Origin: Bradyrhizobium sp. WSM3983
GTDB lineage: Bacteria; Pseudomonadota; Alphaproteobacteria; Rhizobiales; Xanthobacteraceae
DNA length: 64,000 bases
Assembly: GCF_000473045.1 (NCBI RefSeq)
Contig: NZ_AXAY01000003.1
Location: forward strand, 62,001-126,000
Direction of reading: 5' to 3'
This document shows positions 39,609 to 48,967 of this stretch, piece by piece (positions within the stretch are counted from its first letter, which is position 1; every line of letters begins with the position of its first letter). A model generated the notes under the pieces. It saw nothing but the letters and a program-made list of their open reading frames with translations, was not told where the DNA came from and ran no database searches. The position numbers were made by a program, and so were the translations under genes.

Positions 39609-39719
39609 CTACTTCAGCGACCCGCTGATCGAGCCGAATTTCGCATTGAGCTTGATGATGGCAAGCGCGATGCCCGCGGCGATCAGGCCGCAGGCAAAAC
39701 CTGCACGTCTCTTGCACAT
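39609..39719 (-). pseudogene. remnant of a Flp-type type IVb pilin
   Basis: A 36-codon minus-strand frame ends GLIAAGIALAII-KLNAKFGSISGSLK. This matches the hydrophobic helix and C-terminus of Flp pilins (usual form: a GATAIEYGLIAAGIALAII helix, then LNTKFGSISGSLK). The N-terminal prepilin site with Glu-Tyr is replaced by unrelated sequence, and about nine residues between the two blocks are missing. So it is probably a deleted gene, though a very short real membrane peptide cannot be excluded. Confidence 0.65.
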
Positions 39720-39869
39720 CTCTCGCCGTACGCATCGATTGCATTTGCGTGTTGCGGTTTATGTCGCGTTAACCGCACTTCCTAACTTCGCCTCCACATC
39801 GTTCCCGTAAACCGACGGATGTTATGAGGGGCATGAATTGACCCTGACGTGTGTGCGGCAACGATCAAC

Positions 39870-42590
39870 ATGATGACGAAATACGGCAGTCGCCTTTTCG
39901 ACCAGGCCTTCGTGCGCAGTGGTCCGATCCGCTGGCTGGTGATGGGCGGCATCCTCCTGATCGCGGCGATCGCCATCGGCGCAACGCTGATGGCACAGAA
40001 TTTCCGGGAGCGTGCGCTGCGCAATTCCGGCCGCGAGCTGGAAAACACCGTGCTGCTGCTCGCCCATCATTTCGATCAGCAATTGCAGGATTTCGCGGTC
40101 ATCCAGAAGGATTTCGTCGATCACGTCCGCGCCAGCGGAATCACGACCGCGGAGGAGTATCGCAAGCGCCTCTCGGGCGACGACATCCACCGCTTGCTGC
40201 GTTCGAAGATCGAGGCGCTGCCCTATATCGGCGGCGTCAACATCATCGATGCCGACGGCAATTTGATCAATTCGTCGACGGCATGGCCCGCTCCGAAGGT
40301 GAGCCTCGCCGACCGCGCCTATTATCGCACCTTCCGATACGATCCGCAGGCGCCCGACGTGCTGATCGAACCGGTGCACAGCCGCATCTCCGGCGCCTGG
40401 ACTATCCTGATCGTGCGCAAGATCATGGGACCGCACGGCGAGTTCATGGGCATCATCGGGCGCGGCATCGAGCCGGCCAATTTCGAGAAGTTCTTCGAGA
40501 CCGTGATGCTCGGCGACGGCGCGACGATCTCGATGCTGCATCGGGACGGCACATTGCTTGCTCGCTTCCCGCATTCCAGCGAGACGATGGGACACAATTT
40601 CAGGAACGGCTCGTTCGAGCAGCAAAAGATCTTCGCGCTTGATCACTTCGCCGGACGCTTCGTGAGCCCGGTCGACGGCGAGGACCGGCTGGTCTCGGCG
40701 CGTGCCCTGCCCCACTTCCCGATCCTGATGATGGCGACGACCACGCGCGCGGCGGCGCTTGCCGACTGGCGCGAGCAGATCGGCATCCTGATTTCGGTCG
40801 CCGGCGCCTCTGCGCTCGCGATCGCCGGCGTGCTGATCGCGATCGTGCGCAAGCTCCTGGAGCAGCATCGCCTGTCCCGGGAGCGGCTGACGCTGGAGAA
40901 GCAGCGCCTCGACCGCGCCGTCAACAACATGACCCAGGGCCTGTTGCTGTTCGACGCCTCGCAGCGGCTCGTGGTCTGCAACCAGCGCTACATCGAAATG
41001 TACGGCTTGTCGGCCGAGATCGTGAGGCCCGGCTGCAGTTTTCTCGACATCATCGCCCACCGCAAGGCCATTGGTTCGTTCCCGGGCGACGCGGATCAAT
41101 ATGTCGCGCGTGTGCTGCGCGACATCCACGTGCGCAACTCAATGGTCGTCGACACCAGCGATGGCCGCTCGATCCAGATCGTCAACGAGCCGCTCGGCGA
41201 CGGCGGCTGGGTGGTGACGCACGAGGACATCACCGATCGCCGGCGCATCGAGGAGCGCATCACCCACCTCGCCCATTACGACGCGCTGACCGATCTTCCC
41301 AACCGCGCCATGTTCCACGAGCATCTGCGCGAACAACTCGCCACCGTCGTCGAGGGCGAGGAGCTTGCAGTGCACTACATCGACATCGACGAATTCAAGG
41401 GCGTCAACGACGCGCTCGGCCATCTGGTCGGCGACGAACTGTTGAAGTCGGTGGCGGAGAGCCTGCGCGCTTGCGCCGGCCCGACCGATTTCGTGGCGCG
41501 GCTCGGCGGCGACGAGTTTGCGATCGTGCAGAGCGGGGTGACCTCACAGGACCAGGTCGACGAGCTCGTAGCGCGGGTTTTCGCGGCGATCCGCACGCCG
41601 TTCGACTGCATGGGCCATCATCTCACTACCGACGCCAGCATCGGCATCGCGCTGGCCCCCGGACACGGCACCGCGCTGGACCAGATCCTCAAGAACGCGG
41701 ACATGGCGATGTACGCGGCCAAATCCGCCGGGCGCCGCACCTACCGTTTCTTCGAGCCGGAGATGGACGCCAAGGTGCGCGAGCGGCGCCAGTTGGAGAT
41801 CGATCTCCGCCACGCCATCGCCCATGGCGGCCTCGAGGTCTATTACCAGCCCTGCCTCAGCCTGAAGGACGACCGCATCTCCGGCTGCGAGGCGCTGGTG
41901 CGCTGGCGCCATCCCGAACGCGGCATGGTTTCGCCGGCCGAGTTCATCCCGATCGCCGAGGATACCGGGCTGATCAACGAGATCGGCGAATGGGTGCTGA
42001 CTACCGCCTGTCGCGACGCCGCCGGCTGGCCCAACGACATCCGCCTCGCCGTCAATGTCTCGCCGGTGCAGTTCAAGAGCGACACGCTGGCGCTGAAGAT
42101 CATGGCGGCGCTGGCGGCCTCCAACCTGCCGGCGAGCCGGCTCGAGCTCGAGATCACAGAGGCCGTGCTGATCCGCGACGACGAGACCGCGCTTGCGATC
42201 CTGCACCAGCTCCGCGCCATCGGCGTCCGCATCGCGCTCGACGATTTCGGCACCGGCTACTCCTCGCTGAGCTATCTGCACCGCTTCCCGTTCGACAAGA
42301 TCAAGATCGACCGCTGTTTCGTCAACGACATCGCAGGCCCCGACGGCTCCGCCAGCATCGTGCAGGCCGTGGTCAATCTCGCAAGCGCCCGCCGCATGGC
42401 GACCACGGCCGAAGGCGTCGAAACCGAGGAACAGCAGCGGCTGCTGCGCGCGCTCGGCTGCTCCGAGATGCAGGGCTACCTGTTCAGCGCCGCGAAGCCG
42501 GCCGACAAGGTCATGGAGCTGTTCGCGCTCCATCGCAGCCGCCTCGCCCAGCGCGACGGCAACGAAAGCCGCCGCCGCGAGGCAAGCTAG
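39870..42590 (+). CDS. membrane GGDEF/EAL protein with Cache-like sensor and PAS
   Basis: This is a 906-residue protein. TM1 lies at about residues 22-45, then an extracytoplasmic dCache-like domain to about residue 300, TM2 near 305-330, a PAS domain (about 350-460), a GGDEF domain with an intact GGDEF near residue 546 and an EAL domain beginning EALVRW near 674, with DDFGTGYSSL near 790. Both catalytic signatures are intact, so it could make or degrade cyclic-di-GMP. The ATG at 39870 was chosen; the GTG at 39849 is in frame but has no better ribosome site. Confidence 0.93.
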   Translation: MMTKYGSRLFDQAFVRSGPIRWLVMGGILLIAAIAIGATLMAQNFRERALRNSGRELENTVLLLAHHFDQQLQDFAVIQKDFVDHVRASGITTAEEYRKRLSGDDIHRLLRSKIEALPYIGGVNIIDADGNLINSSTAWPAPKVSLADRAYYRTFRYDPQAPDVLIEPVHSRISGAWTILIVRKIMGPHGEFMGIIGRGIEPANFEKFFETVMLGDGATISMLHRDGTLLARFPHSSETMGHNFRNGSFEQQKIFALDHFAGRFVSPVDGEDRLVSARALPHFPILMMATTTRAAALADWREQIGILISVAGASALAIAGVLIAIVRKLLEQHRLSRERLTLEKQRLDRAVNNMTQGLLLFDASQRLVVCNQRYIEMYGLSAEIVRPGCSFLDIIAHRKAIGSFPGDADQYVARVLRDIHVRNSMVVDTSDGRSIQIVNEPLGDGGWVVTHEDITDRRRIEERITHLAHYDALTDLPNRAMFHEHLREQLATVVEGEELAVHYIDIDEFKGVNDALGHLVGDELLKSVAESLRACAGPTDFVARLGGDEFAIVQSGVTSQDQVDELVARVFAAIRTPFDCMGHHLTTDASIGIALAPGHGTALDQILKNADMAMYAAKSAGRRTYRFFEPEMDAKVRERRQLEIDLRHAIAHGGLEVYYQPCLSLKDDRISGCEALVRWRHPERGMVSPAEFIPIAEDTGLINEIGEWVLTTACRDAAGWPNDIRLAVNVSPVQFKSDTLALKIMAALAASNLPASRLELEITEAVLIRDDETALAILHQLRAIGVRIALDDFGTGYSSLSYLHRFPFDKIKIDRCFVNDIAGPDGSASIVQAVVNLASARRMATTAEGVETEEQQRLLRALGCSEMQGYLFSAAKPADKVMELFALHRSRLAQRDGNESRRREAS

Positions 42591-42658
42591 GTCCTACGCG
42601 CGACTAGGCGACCTTTGCCGCGATGAATCCGGGCTGGGACAGCGCGCCAAAAAACAAA

Positions 42659-42690
42659 ATCGCCCGGGAGTCCATACACTCCCGGGCGAT
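42659..42690 (-). terminator. intrinsic terminator of ctpA
   Basis: ATCGCCCGGGAG (42659-42670) pairs with CTCCCGGGCGAT (42679-42690). On the minus strand the stem is followed by ATTTTGTTTTTTGG, a good U-run. It should end the message that stops at 42719. Confidence 0.85.
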
Positions 42691-42718
42691 CTCTGAAGGC
42701 CGCAAGGACCGATATTTG

Positions 42719-44056
42719 TTAGTTCGGCACCGCCGTCTTCGGCGCCGGCTTCGCGGCTGCCGCGTTCACGGTGACGCCGTGCAGGAAGTCGTAGGCCGCA
42801 TGCAGCGCCTTGTCGTCCTTCTCTTCCGGCGGGACATAGGACTGCGATCCGGTCTGTTCGGTACCGTCCGCGGCCTGCAGATGGCCGCGCATCTGGGACT
42901 CCGCCATGGTGTCGACACGGCCCTTCAGCTCGGCCGGCACGTCCTGGAGGATCTCGATATCAGGCGCGATGCCCTGGGCCTGGATCGAGCGGCCCGACGG
43001 CGTGTAGTAGCGCGCCGTGGTCAGCGCCAGGGCGCCGTTGCCGGTGCCGAGCGGAATGATGGTCTGCACCGACCCCTTGCCGAACGAGCGCGTGCCGATG
43101 ATCGTGGCACGCTTATGATCATGCAGCGCGCCACCGACGATCTCGGACGCAGAGGCCGAGCCGCCGTTGATCAGGACCACCAGCGGCTTGCCCTTGATGA
43201 GGTCGCCGCCATGCGCGGTGAAGCGCTGGGTCTCTTCCGGACTGCGGCCGCGGGTCGAGACGACCTCGCCGCGCTGAAGGAACGCGCTGGACACCGACAC
43301 GGCCTGGTCGAGCAGGCCGCCCGGGTTGTTGCGGAGGTCGACGACATAGCCGGCGAGCTTCTCCTGCGGAATGTCCTTGGAGATCGAGGCGATCGCCTTC
43401 TTCAGGCCATCGGTGGTCTGCTCGTTGAACGATGTGATGCGGATATAGCCGATGTCGCCGTTCTCGACGTGGAAGCGCACCGGGCGCACGTGGATGATCT
43501 CGCGCTTGATGGCGACATCGAGCGGGGCGTCGGCGCCCTTGCGCAGGATGGTGAGCTTCGTCTGGGTGTCGACCGGGCCCTTCATCTTGTTGACGGCCTG
43601 CTCGAGCGTCATGCCCTGCACCGTGTCGCCATCGATCTTGCTGATGAGGTCACCGGACATGATGCCGGCCTTGGACGCGGGCGTCTCGTCGATCGGCGAG
43701 ACGACCTTGACCAGGCCCTCCTCCATCGTGACCTCGATGCCGAGGCCGCCGAACTCGCCGGAGGTGGTCTCCTGCATCTCGGTCCAGGCCTTGTCGTTCA
43801 TGTAGCGCGAATGCGGATCGAGGGAGGTCACCATGCCCGTGATCGCGCCTTCGATCAGCTTTGAATTGTCGGGCTTCTCGACATAGCTCGCCTTCACCCG
43901 CTCGAAGACCTCCCCAAACAAATTGAGCCGGGAGTAGGCATCATCCGCGCCCGCCGCCGCCCGTGCCGCCCATAGTCCGCCCTGCGGACCGGATACGAGG
44001 AGGGTCAGGCATGCTCCGGTGAGCGCGCCCAGGGGGAACAGCAGGGTTTTCCGCAT
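42719..44056 (-). CDS. ctpA: S41 family carboxyl-terminal processing protease
   Basis: This is a 445-residue protease. A signal or anchor segment (MRKTLLFPLGALTGACLTLLVSG) precedes an S41 N-terminal part, a PDZ domain (GLGIEVTMEEGLVKVVSPIDETPASKAGI) and the catalytic domain: Ser in NGGSASASEIVGGAL, Lys in GKGSVQTIIPL. It should work in the periplasm on envelope proteins. The start at 44056 was chosen as the signal-peptide Met. Confidence 0.95.
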   Translation of the reverse strand: MRKTLLFPLGALTGACLTLLVSGPQGGLWAARAAAGADDAYSRLNLFGEVFERVKASYVEKPDNSKLIEGAITGMVTSLDPHSRYMNDKAWTEMQETTSGEFGGLGIEVTMEEGLVKVVSPIDETPASKAGIMSGDLISKIDGDTVQGMTLEQAVNKMKGPVDTQTKLTILRKGADAPLDVAIKREIIHVRPVRFHVENGDIGYIRITSFNEQTTDGLKKAIASISKDIPQEKLAGYVVDLRNNPGGLLDQAVSVSSAFLQRGEVVSTRGRSPEETQRFTAHGGDLIKGKPLVVLINGGSASASEIVGGALHDHKRATIIGTRSFGKGSVQTIIPLGTGNGALALTTARYYTPSGRSIQAQGIAPDIEILQDVPAELKGRVDTMAESQMRGHLQAADGTEQTGSQSYVPPEEKDDKALHAAYDFLHGVTVNAAAAKPAPKTAVPN

Positions 44057-44362
44057 GGAATGGGTGGCCTTTTCGCTTAGCGGTTCTTTTGAGGCTTGGC
44101 AGCCGCCATGCAAATGGCGACCCAGCCCGGTTCTCACAATATCATTCTGGTTTCTTCAAGGCCGGTCTGCCACGCCGGCGGGTACGCGGTAAAAATCCCT
44201 TCGCCCTGACCTAAACATTTGGCAACGTTCGAAAGACCGCCCCCTCAGAGCAGGAATCGGTCCGCCGGACGACGCCTCGCAGCTATGCGATTTTAGGATG
44301 GTTTTGGAGGCCCGGACGGGATAGGCGATGGCATAAGACTTCAAATTCTCGGGAGGATAACA
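44057..44362. other. divergent promoter region, 306 bp
   Basis: This gap separates ctpA (minus) from the hydroxy-acid dehydrogenase (plus). I see no gene in it. GGGAGG at 44352-44357 is the ribosome site of the right gene. No clear promoter or operator could be assigned. Confidence 0.5.
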
Positions 44363-45490
44363 ATGAACGAAGCACTCCGGCAGGAACGGAACGTCGAACT
44401 GGGCGCCAGCAACGAGCCGTTCCAGAACCTGCACGAATTCATCCGGAAGGCGCGTTCCAACCTCAACCAGAACGCCTGGGACTACATCGTCGGCGCCGCC
44501 GAGACCGAGACCACGATGCGCCGCAACCGCATGGCCTTGGACGAGATCGCTTTTCGCCCGCGTGTGCTGCGTGACGTGCGCAAGGTCTCCGGCTCGGTTG
44601 AGCAGTTCGGCCGCAAGATGCGCCTGCCCGTGGTGCTCGCCCCCGTCGGCGCGCTGGAGATATTCGACCCGCATGGCGCCGCCAGCGTGGCGCGCGCGGC
44701 CGGGACCTTCGGGGCGTCGCACATGTTGAGCTCGGTCTCCGAGCCCGGCCTGGAAAAGACCGCCGAAGCCGCCCCCGATGCGCTGCGCATGTACCAGCTC
44801 TATGTCCGCGGCGATGACGCGTTCGTCGCCGACGTCGTCGGCCGCGCCGAGAAGGCCGACTATGCCGCCTTCTGCCTGACCGTCGACACCGCCCATTATA
44901 GCCGTCGTGAGCGTGACATCGCCAAGCGCTACGTTCGCGAGAGCCGCCTGCGCGCCACCGGCGGCGACTACCAAAAGGGGCTGGAGTGGCGGACCGTGAA
45001 GATGGTCAAGGACAAGTTCAAAATCCCGCTGATCCTCAAGGGCATCGCCACCGCGGAGGACGCGCAGATCGCGGTCGATCACGGCGTCGAGTGGATCTAC
45101 GTCTCCAACCATGGCGGCCGCCAGCTCGATCACGGCCGCGGCGCCATGCATGTGCTGCCCGAGATCGTCGAGGCCGTGAAGGGCCGCGCCAAGATCATGG
45201 TGGATGGCGGCATCTGCCGCGGCACCGACATCGTCAAGGCGATCGCCGCGGGCGCCGACCTCGTCGGCATCGGCCGGCTGCAATGCTGGGCCCTGGCGGC
45301 GGCCGGCGAGACCGGCGTGACGCGGATGCTGGAATTGCTGGAGGACGAGGTGCTGCGCTGCCTGGGCCTTCTGGGTGCTACGTCATTCGCAGAAGTGAAC
45401 AAGTCCTGCTTGCACCAGGCCATCGCAACGAATGCGCCGAGCGTGTTCAGCGCATTCCCGCTGTTCGACCACGAGCCCTATCGATACTGA
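44363..45490 (+). CDS. FMN-dependent alpha-hydroxy acid dehydrogenase (LldD/lactate type)
   Basis: This is a 375-residue TIM-barrel flavoenzyme. It has the FMN site residues in WDYIVGAAETETTMRRN, the Tyr in YQLY, and the active-site base His in SNHGGRQLDHG, then DGGICRGTDIVKAIAAGADLVGIGR. It oxidises (S)-lactate or a related 2-hydroxy acid. Classification among lactate, glycolate or mandelate enzymes cannot be made. A HAD phosphatase gene follows 14 bp later. Confidence 0.94.
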   Translation: MNEALRQERNVELGASNEPFQNLHEFIRKARSNLNQNAWDYIVGAAETETTMRRNRMALDEIAFRPRVLRDVRKVSGSVEQFGRKMRLPVVLAPVGALEIFDPHGAASVARAAGTFGASHMLSSVSEPGLEKTAEAAPDALRMYQLYVRGDDAFVADVVGRAEKADYAAFCLTVDTAHYSRRERDIAKRYVRESRLRATGGDYQKGLEWRTVKMVKDKFKIPLILKGIATAEDAQIAVDHGVEWIYVSNHGGRQLDHGRGAMHVLPEIVEAVKGRAKIMVDGGICRGTDIVKAIAAGADLVGIGRLQCWALAAAGETGVTRMLELLEDEVLRCLGLLGATSFAEVNKSCLHQAIATNAPSVFSAFPLFDHEPYRY

Positions 45491-45504
45491 CGAGACAGGA
45501 CGCA

Positions 45505-46131
45505 ATGACATCGCTCTCTCCCGGCAGCGCGGACGCGCTTCTGTTCGATCTCGGGCGCGTGGTGCTCGATATCGATTTCTCCCGGGCGATCGCCTGCTGG
45601 GCGGGACATGCAGGCCTCGAGCCTGAGGCCATCGTGGCGCGCTATGAGCGTGACACCGAGGCTTACCAGCTGCACGAGGTCGGCAAGATCAGCGACGAGG
45701 ACTATTTCCAGTCGCTGCGCGCATCGCTCGGCATCGGCATTTCGGATGCGCAATTTCTGGAGGGATGGAACGCGATCTTCGCCGGCGAGATGCCCGACAT
45801 CGCGGAATTGCTCCCGCGCGCGGCGAAACAGATGCCGCTCTATGCCTTCTCCAACACCAACCGCCCGCATGTCGACCATTTCTCGAAGGAGTATGCCGAT
45901 CTGCTCGGCCATTTCCGCGAGCTGTATCTGTCCTCCAGCATCGGCCTGCGCAAACCCGATGCGGAAGCCTTCGACCACGTCGTCGCCGCGATGGGGGTGC
46001 CGGCCAACCGGATCGTGTTCTTCGATGACCTCGCCGAGAACGTCGAAGGCGCGAGGGCCCGGGGCCTCACCGCGATCCATGTGACCTCGCCGCGCGACGT
46101 CGGAAACGCACTGACAGCGCTGGGGATCTGA
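45505..46131 (+). CDS. HAD-family hydrolase (YihX/epoxide hydrolase N-like)
   Basis: This is a 208-residue protein beginning ADALLFDLGRVVLDIDFSRA, which places the nucleophile in FDLG with Asp-Leu-Gly-Arg rather than the DxDGTL of classic phosphatases. The later motifs are SNTNRPH, then KPDAEAFDHVVAAMG and VFFDDLAENVEGARA. The HAD family and a glucose-1-phosphatase-like activity are plausible. Start ATG at 45505 with AGGA upstream. Confidence 0.85.
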   Translation: MTSLSPGSADALLFDLGRVVLDIDFSRAIACWAGHAGLEPEAIVARYERDTEAYQLHEVGKISDEDYFQSLRASLGIGISDAQFLEGWNAIFAGEMPDIAELLPRAAKQMPLYAFSNTNRPHVDHFSKEYADLLGHFRELYLSSSIGLRKPDAEAFDHVVAAMGVPANRIVFFDDLAENVEGARARGLTAIHVTSPRDVGNALTALGI

Positions 46132-46273
46132 CCGCGCATTCCGGAACAATTGCACCCGGAATTGAGGAACCAAACCATTTTGTGCATTTTTGTACAGAGT
46201 TCCGGGAACGGAATACCTGCTTCTGGACTCTACAGTCCGTTGGGAAGTCTACGAACGAACGGACGTATTCATC

Positions 46274-46468
46274 GTGTTGGGCAAAACCTACCTCACCAAG
46301 CAGGCCTCGCTGCTGGTCAAATTTGCCAGGACCACCTCGGATTCCGAGCTTTCCGCCAAGCTGATGAGCAAGGCGGCTGATCTGAAATCCCAGGCCGATC
46401 CGATGCCCGACAGGGATCAGAGCCCCCAAGCGCCCGATGTCAGTCTGGACAGGCAGGCAGGGACCTGA
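46274..46468 (+). CDS. small hypothetical protein (about 64 aa)
   Basis: This is a hydrophilic protein beginning GKTYLTKQASLLVKFARTT, then SELSAKLMSKAADLK and a Pro/Asp-rich tail. I recall related short rhizobial proteins of unknown role. I chose the GTG at 46274 because homologous sequence begins near it; the ribosome site is weak and TTG at 46277 is possible. It is followed one base after its stop by a 28-codon membrane peptide. Confidence 0.6.
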   Translation: MLGKTYLTKQASLLVKFARTTSDSELSAKLMSKAADLKSQADPMPDRDQSPQAPDVSLDRQAGT

Positions 46469-46469
46469 C

Positions 46470-46556
46470 GTGCTGGCTCTCATCATTCTCGTGCTTGCCA
46501 TGGCCATCCTTATGCCGGTCTGTCTCGTCTTCCAGATCATGACGCGACTGGCATGA
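46470..46556 (+). CDS. putative 28-residue single-pass membrane peptide
   Basis: The GTG at 46470 comes one base after the stop of the small gene before it and is preceded by AGGGA. The product is almost all hydrophobic (LALIILVLAMAILMPVCLVF) with a short QIMTRLA end, so a lone membrane helix is expected. It resembles no family I can name; reality rests on the coupling and the clean membrane profile. Confidence 0.5.
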   Translation: MLALIILVLAMAILMPVCLVFQIMTRLA

Positions 46557-46691
46557 TGCTCGGCCTTCATCGTCGAGCGGATGACGCAGGATAAATCTTC
46601 CTGCGCGACCACCGTTTTGCCTCTGCGCCTGCACTCGGCTAGAACTCTCGCCGCTGATTTGCCCGAACGGGCGTAGCTGGAGCTTTCACCC

Positions 46692-47903
46692 GTGGCCCTC
46701 ATGCCGGTTTCCGATGCGCTCGCTGCCGTGCTCGCCGGTGCGGAGCCGCTGCCCGAGGAATCGGTCGCGCTCGATCAGGCCTTCCACCGCGTGCTCGCGC
46801 GCGATGTCGCGGCGCGGCGGACGCAGCCGCCGCAGGCGATGTCAGCGATGGATGGCTATGCGGTTCGCGCGGCCGATGCGGCAAAGATCAATGCGCAGCT
46901 CGCCGTCATTGGCGAGGTCGCAGCCGGCCGCCCCTTTGCAGGAACAGTCGGCGCCGGCGAAGCCGTCCGGATCTTCACTGGCGGCGTCGTTCCCGATGGC
47001 GCCGATGCGGTCGTGATCCAGGAAGATACCGTCGCAGACGGCAAGCATATCACGATCAAGGAAGCAGCCGTCACCGGGCGGCACATTCGGCCGGCCGGCA
47101 TCGACTTCTCCGAGGGTGACGTGCTGCTGCGCCAGGGCGCCCGGCTCACCGAGCGCGACCTCGCGCTCGCCGCTGGCATGAACCACCCGCAGCTTAGCGT
47201 CCGGCGCCGTCCAAAGGTCGCCGTTCTCGCCACCGGCGACGAGCTGGTGGTGCCGGGCACCACGCCCGGTCATGGCCAGATCGTCTATTCCAACGGCTAC
47301 GCGCTGCATGCGCTTGCCCGCAGCGAGGGTGGGGACACCATCGACCTCGGGATTGCCGCCGACACGCTTGCCGCCACCACTGCCGGGATCCGGCGCGCGC
47401 GCGACTCCGGCGCCGACATCCTGATCACGACCGGCGGCGCCTCGGTCGGCGACCACGATCTGGTGCAGCAAGCGCTCCGGGACGAGGGCACCTCGATGGC
47501 GTTCTGGAAGATCGCGATGCGGCCGGGCAAGCCGATGATGAACGGGCAGCTCGGCGCCATGCGCGTGATCGGCCTGCCTGGCAATCCCGTGTCATCCTAC
47601 GTTTGCGGCTTCCTGTTCATGGTGCCCCTGATTCGTACGCTGTCGGGCCGTTCGATGGTTCATCATCGCCGCGAACGCGCCGTGCTCGGCCGCGATGTCG
47701 GTGCCAATGACCAGCGCGAGGATTACCTTCGCGCGCGCCTCGATCTGCGCGATGACGGCACGCTCGTCGCGCTTCCCGTCAATCACCAGGATTCCTCGCT
47801 GCTTGCGAATCTCGCTGCAGCACAGGCACTTCTCGTGCGCGCGCCGTTCGCACCGAAGGCCGAAGCCGGCAGCCCTTGCGAGGTGCTGCGACTGCCCGTT
47901 TGA
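46692..47903 (+). CDS. moeA: molybdopterin molybdenumtransferase
   Basis: This is a 403-residue MoeA, which inserts molybdate into adenylated molybdopterin. Hallmarks are PQAMSAMDGYAVRAAD, IFTGGVVPDGADAVVIQED, the MoCF domain VAVLATGDEL, TTGGASVGDHD and GLPGNPVSS. The start is taken as the GTG at 46692 (MALMPV); ATG at 46701 is possible. The lexA gene follows after a 175-bp regulatory gap. Confidence 0.96.
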   Translation: MALMPVSDALAAVLAGAEPLPEESVALDQAFHRVLARDVAARRTQPPQAMSAMDGYAVRAADAAKINAQLAVIGEVAAGRPFAGTVGAGEAVRIFTGGVVPDGADAVVIQEDTVADGKHITIKEAAVTGRHIRPAGIDFSEGDVLLRQGARLTERDLALAAGMNHPQLSVRRRPKVAVLATGDELVVPGTTPGHGQIVYSNGYALHALARSEGGDTIDLGIAADTLAATTAGIRRARDSGADILITTGGASVGDHDLVQQALRDEGTSMAFWKIAMRPGKPMMNGQLGAMRVIGLPGNPVSSYVCGFLFMVPLIRTLSGRSMVHHRRERAVLGRDVGANDQREDYLRARLDLRDDGTLVALPVNHQDSSLLANLAAAQALLVRAPFAPKAEAGSPCEVLRLPV

Positions 47904-47964
47904 GCGCATCGTTCGCAACCGTTCCGCGAACTTTGTCGCGTTCACGGTAAATTAAGCAGTTGCG

Positions 47965-47979
47965 GAACATGTATCGAAC
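47965..47979 (-). promoter_or_regulatory. LexA box, GTTC-N7-GTTC
   Basis: GAACATGTATCGAAC on the plus strand is GTTCGATACATGTTC on the minus strand, which is the direct-repeat SOS box of alphaproteobacterial LexA. It sits 100 bp upstream of lexA and fits autoregulation. Confidence 0.8.
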
Positions 47980-48078
47980 ATATAGTGTCCGTTCATGATT
48001 TGTTTCGAGCATGCAGCGGCTTATTGCCGAATTCACGTCTCGGAATCGAACGACATCAACCGGGGGATTTTGGTCGAG

Positions 48079-48780
48079 ATGTTAACGCGCAAACAATACG
48101 AGCTCCTGCGGTTCATCAGCGAGCGCCTGAAGGAAAGCGGCGTGCCGCCCTCCTTCGACGAGATGAAGGACGCGCTCGATCTGCGCTCGAAGTCGGGCAT
48201 CCATCGCCTGATCACTGCGCTCGAGGAGCGCGGCTTCATCCGGCGCCTGCCTAACCGCGCCCGCGCCATCGAGGTGATCAAGCTGCCCGAACTCCAGGCC
48301 GCCGCCGGCAGCCGCCGCGGCTTCACGCCGAGCGTGATCGAGGGCAATCTCGGCAAGGTGCGCATGACATCGAGCCCGCCCGCCGAAGAGGGCGAGCGTC
48401 CTGTCGCGGTGCCCGTGATGGGGCGGATCGCAGCCGGTACGCCGATCGAGGCCTTGCAGACCCGTAGCCACACCATCAGCGTTCCGCCCGACATGCTCGG
48501 CTCGGGCGAGCATTACGCGCTCGAAGTGCGCGGCGATTCGATGGTGGACGCTGGCATTCTCGACGGCGACATGGCGCTGATCCAGCGCAACGAGAGCTGC
48601 GACACCGGCGACATCGTGGTCGCCCTGATCGACGACGAGGAAGCCACCTTGAAGCGCTTCCGCCGCCGTGGCGCCTCGATCGCGCTCGAGCCCGCCAACG
48701 CCGCCTATGAAGTGCGCATCCTGCCGCCCAACCGGGTCAAGATCCAGGGCAAGCTGATCGGGCTGTACCGGAAGTACTGA
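48079..48780 (+). CDS. lexA: LexA repressor
   Basis: This is a 233-residue SOS repressor. The N-terminal winged helix starts [21 protein letters not shown]. Self-cleavage site is Ala119-Gly120 in RIAAGTPIE; catalytic Ser154 lies in RGDSMVDAG and Lys192 in ATLKRF. Start ATG at 48079; the upstream in-frame extension shows no conserved residues. The LexA box upstream supports autorepression. Confidence 0.97.
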   Translation: MLTRKQYELLRFISERLKESGVPPSFDEMKDALDLRSKSGIHRLITALEERGFIRRLPNRARAIEVIKLPELQAAAGSRRGFTPSVIEGNLGKVRMTSSPPAEEGERPVAVPVMGRIAAGTPIEALQTRSHTISVPPDMLGSGEHYALEVRGDSMVDAGILDGDMALIQRNESCDTGDIVVALIDDEEATLKRFRRRGASIALEPANAAYEVRILPPNRVKIQGKLIGLYRKY

Positions 48781-48824
48781 GCCCTCCGCGCGCCGCCCGA
48801 TGGCAAGCGCGCGCTTCGACGATT

Positions 48825-48846
48825 GGAGCGGACGATTGTCCGCTCC
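48825..48846 (+). terminator. intrinsic terminator of lexA
   Basis: GGAGCGGAC (48825-48833) and GTCCGCTCC (48838-48846) form a nine-base stem with a GATT loop, 44 bases after the stop codon. The T-run is offset by about ten bases. Confidence 0.6.
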
Positions 48847-48967
48847 GGCTGGATAGTCTTTCTGGTTTTGCACAAATTATCCGGCCCCCTCTCCAGCGCT
48901 ACATCCTCGGCACGCCGCAGTGAAGCACCCATCGCTTCGCGGCCTTTGAGAGACCGAGGAGACAGCC

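Noticed and set aside
46132..46273. EcfG-type promoter (GGAAC ... CGTT) before the small genes
   Set aside because: GGAAC occurs several times, but CGTT never lies 16 to 18 bases downstream.
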